NCBI RefSeq assembly: GCF_049568105.1
Contig: NZ_CP145335.1
Coordinates: forward strand, 4,154,001-4,218,000
Length of the DNA: 64,000 bases
Source of the DNA: Salinisphaera sp049568105
Lineage (GTDB): Bacteria > Pseudomonadota > Gammaproteobacteria > Nevskiales > Salinisphaeraceae
Direction: 5' to 3'
This document shows positions 57,709 through 64,000 of the stretch, piece by piece (position 1 is the stretch's first letter; every line of letters starts with the position of its first letter). Below the pieces are notes generated by a model. It saw nothing but the letters and a program-made list of their open reading frames with translations, was not told where the DNA came from and did not search any database. Both the position numbers and the translations under genes were made by a program.

Positions 57709-58734
57709 CTAGTCGCTCGCGCCGATCATCACCTTCAGATGCCGGGCCTTGTCGGCGGCACTGGCAAACGCGGCCGCACTGTCGTCGAAGCGATGGATAC
57801 CGGTAATCGCAGCGGCCAGGCGATCGTCGGCGAGCACCGCCGCAACGGCGGTATCGAATTCGTCCACGAAGCGATAGCTGCCGAGTAACTCGATCTCGCG
57901 CGTGATCAGGCGGTTGAGGTCGACTCCAGAGGTCGGCAGAAAGCCAACCTGGACGATACGCGAGCCAGGTTCGACGCAGGCCATCGCCGTATTTAACGCC
58001 GGTGCAGCGCCCGCCGCCTCGATAGCGACATCGAAGGCTGGGTCGGCCGCGATCGCGGCCATCGCATCTGCGTCGCCGGCATCCAGCACCTCGACATCGG
58101 CCAGGGCCGCGACGCGCTGGCGGGCCCCGGCTTCGATGTCGGCAACCGTCACGCTGGCCGCGCCGGCGCGCAGGGCAGCGATCGCCGTCAGGGCACCGAT
58201 CGTGCCGCCGCCGGTGACCAGCACGCGCGTGCCCGCGACCGCGGCCCGATTGACCGCATGCGCGGCGATCGAATACGGCTCGGCCAGCGCCGCCCGGGCC
58301 AGATCGGCGCCCTCTGGCAGCACCACACACTGGCTGCGCGCGACCACCGGCCGCTCGGCAAAACCGCCCTGGGTATGCGGGCGATAGGCCGCACTGCCCA
58401 TATAACGCATGGAAAAACACAGATTGGTCCGGCCAGCCCGACACATCCGGCATGCGCCGCAGGACAGCGCCGGATTGACCGCCACCGCGGTGCCAATCGC
58501 CAGATCGTTCACGGCCGCGCCGACCTCGATCACACGCCCGGACAATTCATGGCCGAGGATCATGGGATCGAGCAAAACCGAATTACCAGCACGGCCCTCG
58601 GCGACATAATGCAGATCGGAGCCACAGATCCCGCCGTAGGCCAGCGCCAGCCGGACCTCGGTCGGCGCCAGCTCCGGCTCGGCGACGTGGTCCAGGCGCA
58701 GATCGCCCTGGGCATGAATCCTATAAGCGCGCAT
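57709..58734 (-). CDS. L-idonate 5-dehydrogenase-like zinc alcohol dehydrogenase
   Basis: A 341-residue medium-chain dehydrogenase. GGICGSDLHYVAEG holds the catalytic-zinc Cys, MILGHELSGRVIEVG the zinc His, NPALSCGACRMCRAGRTNLC the four Cys of the structural zinc, and GFAERPVV and VTGGGTIGAL the NAD(P)-binding part. MRYMGSAAYRPHTQGGFAE is close to the L-idonate branch. It should convert idonate to 5-ketogluconate or act on a similar polyol. ATG at 58734 begins MRAYRIHAQGDLRLD. It is divergent from an SDR gene with 186 bases between. Confidence 0.87.
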   Translation of the reverse strand: MRAYRIHAQGDLRLDHVAEPELAPTEVRLALAYGGICGSDLHYVAEGRAGNSVLLDPMILGHELSGRVIEVGAAVNDLAIGTAVAVNPALSCGACRMCRAGRTNLCFSMRYMGSAAYRPHTQGGFAERPVVARSQCVVLPEGADLARAALAEPYSIAAHAVNRAAVAGTRVLVTGGGTIGALTAIAALRAGAASVTVADIEAGARQRVAALADVEVLDAGDADAMAAIAADPAFDVAIEAAGAAPALNTAMACVEPGSRIVQVGFLPTSGVDLNRLITREIELLGSYRFVDEFDTAVAAVLADDRLAAAITGIHRFDDSAAAFASAADKARHLKVMIGASD

Positions 58735-58920
58735 AAGTCGGCCTCGCCTTGAGTGCGGTCCACATGATGCCAGTCGCAGCCGCGGGCGCGTCATACCGTG
58801 CGACCAAAGACGGGCTCTGGATTCCCCCGGCCTGATATCGCGCGCATACTGCCCTGCACGGTCTTGGACACGAATGTTTTGATATCCAGCGACACAGCCG
58901 CGTAACGGGGAGTTGGCGAA

Positions 58921-59748
58921 ATGACGCGCAACGTATTGATTACCGGTGGCAACAGTGGCATTGGCCGAGAAATGGCCGCGGCCCTGGCCGCAGGTGGCGA
59001 TCATGTGATCATCGCTTCGCGTGATCTGGCCAAATCGCAGGCGGCCGCCGAAAAAATACGCGCCGAACATCCCGAGGCCGAGATCGAGGCCATGGCGCTC
59101 GATCTCGGCGATTTCTCGGACATCGACCGGTTCGCCGAACAGATCATCCAGCGCATGCCGGTCATCGATGCCCTGATTCTCAACGCCGGCCTGTATACCC
59201 ACGGCACCCGGTCGCTGCCGAACGGGCTGGAAGCCATGATCGGCATCATGCACTTCGGGCATTTCCGGCTGGTCCAGCATCTGCGCCCGGCGATCGCCGC
59301 CGCCGAGTCCGGGCGTATCGTGGTCACGGCCTCGCTCGCCCACCGGCTTGGCCGTATCCGGTTCCCGACCTTCGACCAGCCCCGTAAACACAAGCTCGCG
59401 GTCCAAGCCTATGCCCAGGCCAAACTGGCCAATATTCTGTTCACCCGGGAACTGGCGCGACGCATGGCCGATACCCGCGTGGCGGTGAATTGTTTTCACC
59501 CCGGCGCGGTCGCCACCGGGCTGTGGCACGAACTGCCCGAGGTGGTACGCCGAATGCTCGGTTCGGTGCTGATCGATGCCGCCGAAGGCGCGGATACTGG
59601 CATCTGGCTGGCCCGTTCGGATGAAGCAGCCGGCTATCGCGGCGAATATTTCGTCAAACGCCAGCCGGCAGCGACCTCGGATACCGCCAACGACCTGGAT
59701 CTGGCAGCCAAGCTCTGGAACGAAACCGAAGCCCGTATGCCGGCATGA
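58921..59748 (+). CDS. Short-chain dehydrogenase/reductase (retinol-dehydrogenase-like)
   Basis: A 275-residue classical SDR. LITGGNSGIGREMA is the cofactor loop, LILNAGLY the NAG motif, VTASLAHR the Ser of the active site and YAQAKLANILF the catalytic Tyr/Lys. Ser-Arg after the second strand (ASRDLAKS) suggests NADP. Similar enzymes are annotated as retinol dehydrogenases in bacteria without proof. GGGGAG is nine bases before the ATG. The stop overlaps, as ATGA, the ATG of an aminotransferase remnant. Confidence 0.88.
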   Translation: MTRNVLITGGNSGIGREMAAALAAGGDHVIIASRDLAKSQAAAEKIRAEHPEAEIEAMALDLGDFSDIDRFAEQIIQRMPVIDALILNAGLYTHGTRSLPNGLEAMIGIMHFGHFRLVQHLRPAIAAAESGRIVVTASLAHRLGRIRFPTFDQPRKHKLAVQAYAQAKLANILFTRELARRMADTRVAVNCFHPGAVATGLWHELPEVVRRMLGSVLIDAAEGADTGIWLARSDEAAGYRGEYFVKRQPAATSDTANDLDLAAKLWNETEARMPA

Positions 59749-59891
59749 GCGATGCCGCGCCCCCAAACGCGCCGACTCTGGCCTGCCAGCGCCAGCGCTT
59801 CGAGCTGCCGGACAACCTGCACTATCTTAATGGCGCCTATATGGCGGCCCTAGTGGATGCACTACGCGCTGCTCGAAGCGCAACGACCTAG
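59745..59891 (+). pseudogene. N-terminal remnant of a class V aminotransferase
   Basis: A 48-residue frame that starts by ATGA overlap with the SDR stop. Its middle, FELPDNLHYLNGAYMAAL, is the typical beginning of selenocysteine-lyase/kynureninase-like PLP enzymes, but the frame ends at a TAG at 59889-59891 and no PLP domain follows in any frame. The 3' part must have been deleted. The original gene was probably coupled to the SDR. Confidence 0.65.
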
Positions 59892-59909
59892 ACTCAACTG
59901 TATGCGTCG

Positions 59910-59936
59910 TAGGTGGCGCCTCGGATTTGCCACCTA
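59910..59936. terminator. Hairpin at the end of the small minus-strand frame and the aminotransferase remnant
   Basis: TAGGTGGC (59910-59917) and GCCACCTA (59929-59936) form an 8-base stem with an 11-base loop. No T-run follows on either strand, so intrinsic termination is not certain. The TAG stop of the 31-codon frame is part of the stem. Confidence 0.4.
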
Positions 59937-60029
59937 GCGGGCAAAGCGCAGGGCGCGATTCGGACAGGCCCGAACCTGGCTGAGTCGCGCCGGCCCCAAT
60001 TGGCGGGCGTTGAATAAACCGGCGATCAT
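59934..60029 (-). CDS. Possible small protein of 31 residues
   Basis: A 31-codon frame with ATG at 60029 preceded by AGGGAG about six bases upstream, a strong ribosome site for this genome, and ending inside a perfect hairpin. The product would be basic (seven Arg) with a hydrophobic start (MIAGLF). No family is recognised. It is divergent from hslO, whose ATG is 40 bases away, so the ribosome site could be chance within the hslO promoter. Confidence 0.3.
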   Translation of the reverse strand: MIAGLFNARQLGPARLSQVRACPNRALRFAR

Positions 60030-60068
60030 GACTATCTCCCTACACATCTGTCTCACGGGTAGGTGCTC

Positions 60069-60974
60069 ATGGCTGCCGATCAACTGCAACGCTTTCTGTT
60101 CGACGGGACCGCCGTACGCGGCGAAATTGCCCAGCTCGACGCCACATATCAGGAAGCGCTGGCCAACCACGACTATCCCGAGCCGATTCAGCGGTTGCTC
60201 GGCGAACTGCTGGCGGCCTGTGCGCTTCTAACCGCGACCGTCAAACTCGACGGCACGCTGGGGCTGGAAATCCGCGGCAGCGGTGCAGTCAATCTGCTGA
60301 TGGCCGAATCCAACCCGGGCAATCATGAACGCGCCCAGCGACTGCGTGGCATCGCCCGCTTCGACTCCGAGGCGGTCGCCGAACTCGAAGATCTCTCCCT
60401 ACACGGCCTGCTGGGCGAGGGTAAGGTCGTGATCACCCTCGATCCCAAGGAAGGCCGTCGCTATCAAGGCATCGTCGCCCTCGACCAGCCGACCATCGCC
60501 GGCTGCGTAGAAACTTATTTCGCCCAGTCCGAACAGCTGCCGACCCGGCTCTGGCTAGCCGCCGACGAACAAGGTGCTGCCGGCCTGCTGCTACAGCAAC
60601 TGCCGGCCGAATCCACCTCGCTGGCCGCCGACCCGGACGCCGATGCCTGGGAACGGCTCAATCATCTGGCGGCCACTATCACCGACGCAGAGCTGACCGG
60701 ACTCGACAGCCGCGACGTACTCTATCGGCTGTTCCACGAAGAACAGCCGCGCCTGTTCGATCCGGCCCCGGTAATGTTCGCCTGTACCTGCTCGCGACAA
60801 CGCTTCGGTGTGGCCCTGCACCAGCTCGGCGCCGAGGAGCTGCGCAGCGTGATCGCCGAACAGGGCGAGATCGAAACCCAGTGCCATTTCTGCAACCAGA
60901 CCTATGTCTTCAGCCCGGCCGACGTCGAAGCCCTGATCGAGGACCCCGACGCGGCTTCGCCGACCATGCACTAG
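60069..60974 (+). CDS. hslO: Redox-regulated chaperone Hsp33
   Basis: A 301-residue holdase that is switched on by oxidation. The N-terminal folding part begins DQLQRFLFDGTAVRGE; the C-terminal zinc site is CTCS near residue 236 and CHFC near 270, giving the CxC and CxxC pairs that bind zinc when reduced. All four Cys are present, so redox control should work. ATG at 60069 has AGGTG just upstream; a GTG at 60063 would add two residues. No HslR-like gene lies next to it. Confidence 0.95.
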   Translation: MAADQLQRFLFDGTAVRGEIAQLDATYQEALANHDYPEPIQRLLGELLAACALLTATVKLDGTLGLEIRGSGAVNLLMAESNPGNHERAQRLRGIARFDSEAVAELEDLSLHGLLGEGKVVITLDPKEGRRYQGIVALDQPTIAGCVETYFAQSEQLPTRLWLAADEQGAAGLLLQQLPAESTSLAADPDADAWERLNHLAATITDAELTGLDSRDVLYRLFHEEQPRLFDPAPVMFACTCSRQRFGVALHQLGAEELRSVIAEQGEIETQCHFCNQTYVFSPADVEALIEDPDAASPTMH

Positions 60975-61648
60975 GGCGTGTTGCGGTTTCGCCCGGGCGC
61001 CGCGTTGCTGCCCCAAACCGTGACTGGCGAGGCATGAACCGTAGGTTTCGGGCCTGCCAAGATCGAGGCTCGTAACGGCGATTTGGGGCGCAACCGTTCG
61101 AAACAACGGCTGTTTGGCCGCAATTCAGCGTTGCCGCTTATTGACGTAGCACAACTACGCTGCACTCTCGGCGCCTCAGCTTGCAGTCAAACAGCCCTGC
61201 AAACAGCTCTGGGCGCGCACTCGCACGAAACCTCAACATGCTCTCGGGCCACTCGATCCGGGCCCGTGCCCCAGGCTGTTACACCGCAGGCATCGCGGTG
61301 TCTGGCGATAACCGCCGACCGCCCGGATCATCAGGCGACCGATGGCGTCCGGCGGCCGGTCGGCACGATATTCATGAACTGCGCCTCCTGAATTCAGCGG
61401 CAGCGCAGCGCCCGATCGTGACCGGCCGCGATCGAGCCGTGCCTGGCTGCGATGCGTAAGCCAAGGCCGCCCGCAGATCACCTCGATAGCCACGACGCAT
61501 CGTTGACGCCGGCCGCGCCGCCGGTTTAAAACCGGTGACCATGACGATTTACCAGCCATAGCCCCGGCCCGGGACGCAGCCACGACGCTGCGGTTTCACC
61601 CTGAAAGCCCGCTCGTGCTCCGGCACGGGCTCATGTGGACTATTGGCT
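60975..61648. repeat. Non-coding region with a large imperfect stem-loop
   Basis: No frame in these 674 bases looks like a gene. GGCTGTTTG (61108-61116) pairs with CAAACAGCC (61188-61196), and inside this arm lies CGTAG-CACAA-CTACG (61145-61159), so an 89-base stem-loop is possible. This style is typical of dispersed intergenic repeats in gammaproteobacteria. Further on is the palindrome CCGGTTTAAAACCGG (61521-61535), which may lie in the promoter of the MFS gene at 61649. Confidence 0.45.
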
Positions 61649-62881
61649 ATGAAATCGTCATCGATCCGCGGCCCCGGTATGGCCGCGATCCTGGCTGATC
61701 GGCGCGCCCGTACGGTCTTTTCGTTCGCGCTCGTCGGCCGGCTGACCTACGGCTTGCTGCCGTTGGCTCTCATTTTCACCGTTCAGAGAAACACCCAGAG
61801 TTTCGCGGCAGCCGGGGCGGCCAGCGCTGCGCTTGGCGCGGCCACCCTGATACTGCCGTACCAAGCGCGGCTCATCGATCGCTTTGGGCCACGGCGCGTG
61901 TTGTTGCCGGTCGGCAGCCTGTTCGTCGGGCTGCTCGTGATATTGGCATTGGCGTCCGACGGGCTCGGGTTCTATGTCTTCGGCCTGGCCGGCCTGACGG
62001 GCGCCTGTGCGCCCGCCCTGGGCCCGGCGAGTCGTCACTTCTGGCGGGAATGGGCCGCCAATAACGAAGCCCTGAAACGCTCAGCCTATACCCTGGATAC
62101 GATCGGCGAAGAAACGATCTTTCTGATCGGGCCGATGCTGGCTGGCGGCTGGCTCGCCGTGGCTGCCCCCCGCGGTCTTTTATTGCTGTGTGCGCTGACC
62201 GCCGGCCTTGGCGTGCTCGGCATGGCCTGGCAGGCCGACGACGGTGGCCATGCCGAAACACGCACCGGTCGCCAGGCCACACGGTCGATCATGGGCATTC
62301 TGCGCGAGCCGGCCCTGTGGCCCTTGCTGGGGGTCGTTGCAACCCTGGCGATCGCCTTTGGCTTGACCAGTCTGGCGCTGATCGGGCGCGCCGATGCCCT
62401 GGGCGGGCCCGGCTGGGCCGGCGCGCTGGAAGCTGCGTTAGCGATCGGCAGCATGCTCGGGGGGCTGCTCTGGCACCGGCGAGCCCGTCGCGGTACGGCG
62501 CTGTTTGAACTCAGCGGCCTGGCGGTGCTAATAGCCGGCGGCCTGGCCCTGTCCGCGGTGGCAACCGGGTTTGCCTGGCTCGCGAGCACATTGTTGCTGA
62601 CCGGGCTGGCGATCACTCCGTCGTTCGTCATCGCCTATGCCGAAGCCGATGTCCGTGCCAGCCACAGGCATGCCACCGAGGCCGGCAGCTGGATCAATGC
62701 GCTGCACAATCTGGGCTTTGCCGGCGGTAGCGCCCTGGGCGGCCTGATGATTCAGGGCTTCAGCCCGGCCGCCGCGTTCATCCTAGGCAGTGCGGTTGCA
62801 CTGATCACAGCTGTCGCTGCTCTCACGCTCGGGCGTATCGAGTCGTTGGCCCGACCCGCGCCAGGCACCGGGTCAGAATAA
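61649..62881 (+). CDS. MFS transporter
   Basis: A 410-residue major-facilitator protein with 11 or 12 hydrophobic segments. FALVGRLTYGLLPLALIF opens it, YQARLIDRFGPRRVLLP is the loop 2-3 motif and DTIGEETIFLIGPMLAGGWLA lies in the fifth-helix region, as in the group of drug-exporter-like MFS proteins common in actinobacteria and proteobacteria. ATG at 61649 is used; a TTG two codons earlier is possible. No regulator or partner is adjacent. Confidence 0.87.
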   Translation: MKSSSIRGPGMAAILADRRARTVFSFALVGRLTYGLLPLALIFTVQRNTQSFAAAGAASAALGAATLILPYQARLIDRFGPRRVLLPVGSLFVGLLVILALASDGLGFYVFGLAGLTGACAPALGPASRHFWREWAANNEALKRSAYTLDTIGEETIFLIGPMLAGGWLAVAAPRGLLLLCALTAGLGVLGMAWQADDGGHAETRTGRQATRSIMGILREPALWPLLGVVATLAIAFGLTSLALIGRADALGGPGWAGALEAALAIGSMLGGLLWHRRARRGTALFELSGLAVLIAGGLALSAVATGFAWLASTLLLTGLAITPSFVIAYAEADVRASHRHATEAGSWINALHNLGFAGGSALGGLMIQGFSPAAAFILGSAVALITAVAALTLGRIESLARPAPGTGSE

Positions 62882-62990
62882 GAACAGGTTTAGCCCATAC
62901 TGCAGTCGTTGCTGTAGCAGCGTGTACCAACGCTGGATTGCCCAAACCACTGTACCGCGCCGCCGGGTCCGGTCATGAGCCCAGGGCGTG

Positions 62991-63686
62991 TCAATATTCC
63001 GGTGCGTTGGCCAGATCGCCCTTGTAGACCGGCGTGCCGCCGGTGGCGCGGATCAGGTCTTCGGCAACCGAGCGCACGCTGTCGTCGTTGGTGGTATAGA
63101 CCACGTCGAAATTCGTGGCGTCCAGATTGCCCGGCGCCGGGTAGCGACTGGCCGAAATCATATTGAAGGCACGAATGAAGCGGGTGCCGGAAAACAGCTT
63201 GGCCGAGTACAGGGCCTCGCCCATTTGCTCTGCCTGGGTCGCTACTTCGCCATCGCGCCCGGAAAACGCATTGTCGGCGTCGACCAGGATGCGGCCCTTC
63301 AGGGCCGAGCCATATTGCCGGGCGATGGCCGGCTCCGCCTTATAGGGCACGGCGAGCGCAACGATATCGGCTTGCTGGATCGCCGGGCCAACTGCACTGG
63401 CTTCGGCGCCATGGCCGGCTGCGGCGACCACCTCGTCGAGCTGATCGGGATGCCGGGTGGCGAAGATGACGTGGTAGCCCGCGGCTGCCCAGAGCGTGCC
63501 CAGTGTGCTGCCGACGTCCCCGGCCCCGATCATGGCGATAACTTGCCCAGGTTTCGGTGCTTGACCGGTTTCGGCATGCGCCGTCGAGGCCAGGCCCACG
63601 ACGGCTGCCAGAACAAGCACAACGAATCCTAGGCGCGCCTGGCGCGCTCGGGCCCGTAGACCGCGGCATTCAGGTCGATCCTGCAT
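62991..63686 (-). CDS. Exported NAD(P)-binding protein, F420-dependent NADP reductase-like
   Basis: A 231-residue Rossmann protein. IAMIGAGDVGSTLGTLWAAAGYHV is the dinucleotide loop, FATRHPDQ follows, and VALAVPY, ILVDADNAFSGRDG and FIRAFNMISASRY occur in the order seen in NADPH-dependent F420 reductases. In front lies a Sec-type signal peptide: Arg-rich start, hydrophobic GFVVLVLAAVVGLASTAHA and cleavage before ETG. GAGGA seven bases before the ATG at 63686 shows that the signal peptide belongs to the gene. A cofactor-using enzyme outside the cytosol is unusual. It is divergent from the gene at 63901. Confidence 0.83.
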   Translation of the reverse strand: MQDRPECRGLRARARQARLGFVVLVLAAVVGLASTAHAETGQAPKPGQVIAMIGAGDVGSTLGTLWAAAGYHVIFATRHPDQLDEVVAAAGHGAEASAVGPAIQQADIVALAVPYKAEPAIARQYGSALKGRILVDADNAFSGRDGEVATQAEQMGEALYSAKLFSGTRFIRAFNMISASRYPAPGNLDATNFDVVYTTNDDSVRSVAEDLIRATGGTPVYKGDLANAPEY

Positions 63687-63779
63687 AACGGTTTCCTCAG
63701 CATGTCAGCGGTACAATCACCATGACGTGCTCGCCGGCGCGGCGCAATGCGCCCGACGCTGAGGCCTGCTGCGGCCTTT

Positions 63780-63802
63780 AATTGCATTATGCAATTTATA
63801 AT
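63780..63802 (+). promoter_or_regulatory. 17-base palindrome and -10 element before the last gene
   Basis: AATTGCAT-T-ATGCAATT (63780-63796) is a perfect dyad, directly followed by TATAAT at 63797-63802, about 100 bases before the ATG at 63901. The dyad is of the size bound by MarR-type dimers and lies in a divergent promoter region, so it may control both genes. Confidence 0.6.
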
Positions 63803-63900
63803 CCCTTGCCGCCGTGGCCGAGCGACTTGCCGCGACGCCTGGTCTCGCGCTCGCGCAACCTGCGCCGGCGGTTGTTTCAATTCTTTGGCATAGGTAAACC

Positions 63901-64000
63901 ATGACTTCGAATACTGCGCAGTCCGACCCGACGGCCTCGGATCCGGCCGCCCATCCCGATCACGTGGTCGAAGGCGAGCTGACCTGGCTGGTTCGTGCAG
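63901..64000 (+). CDS. Start of an unidentified gene (cut by window edge)
   Basis: Only 33 residues are visible, beginning MTSNTAQSDPTASDPAAHPD and continuing to LTWLVRA. The acidic, Ala/Ser/Pro-rich leader and the helix starting at VVEGELTWLVRA would fit a MarR-type regulator, and the divergent operator supports that idea, but the visible part is too short to decide. Confidence 0.5.
   Translation, partial: MTSNTAQSDPTASDPAAHPDHVVEGELTWLVRA

Overview
The window is high-GC DNA with dense, mostly single-copy metabolic genes and frequent 4-base ATGA overlaps between neighbours. No rRNA, tRNA, CRISPR array, integrase or phage gene was found. A split metH, cobalamin salvage genes, an RND/adaptor/outer-membrane-factor operon with lipoprotein OMF, Hsp33 and a DUF374 acyltransferase point to a Gram-negative gammaproteobacterium. 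A halophilic Salinisphaera-like organism would fit, but that is inference from gene content and not a database result.

Layout. 1-4973: start of purD (cut by the window edge), a NUDIX hydrolase, then a small lipid or natural-product locus with a Sfp-type phosphopantetheinyl transferase facing away from a cytochrome P450 and a fatty-acyl-AMP ligase fused to an acyl carrier domain. 4980-11594: a catabolic operon on the minus strand with DeoR regulator, GlpA-like FAD dehydrogenase with a BFD iron-sulfur tail, pyridine-nucleotide-disulfide-type FAD enzyme, APC permease and FGGY kinase; an inverted repeat sits at the start of the dehydrogenase gene. 11665-20343: DUF374 acyltransferase, NAD salvage genes pncB and pncA, thiC, a small exported protein, a histone-deacetylase-like amidohydrolase, a LysE exporter and a sugar epimerase. 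20688-21299 is a decayed glutathione S-transferase gene.

21294-35015 is a minus-strand cobalamin uptake and salvage block. A cobalamin riboswitch leads btuB, cobO, cbiZ, cobQ, btuC, btuD, cobU, then after an 861-base non-coding insert cobT, cobC, cobS, cbiB, cobD and btuF. It imports corrinoids, adenosylates them, removes foreign lower loops through CbiZ and rebuilds adenosylcobalamin. Facing away from the riboswitch is a main consumer of the cofactor, methionine synthase, split into metH1 (homocysteine domain) and metH2 (pterin, B12 and reactivation domains). A 429-base cassette with 24-base imperfect terminal inverted repeats and a broken GxxExxY gene lies exactly between the two halves.

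39441-45696: a LysR regulator and an unusual cluster of a GTP cyclohydrolase II-like protein, CDP-alcohol phosphotransferase, FkbM methyltransferase, lipid-flippase-like membrane protein and membrane sulfatase/phosphotransferase-fold protein. This looks like an uncharacterised pathway for a membrane-anchored modified metabolite and is the best candidate for a new system. 45895-51805: RND efflux pump operon. 51814-64000: mostly transporters and oxidoreductases (ACS-type MFS, MATE, AI-2E-type permease, YihY, L-idonate dehydrogenase, SDR, Hsp33, MFS, an exported F420-reductase-like protein), an aminotransferase remnant, a possible 31-residue gene, and a repeat-like non-coding stretch. The window ends inside a gene that starts at 63901 behind a 17-base palindrome.
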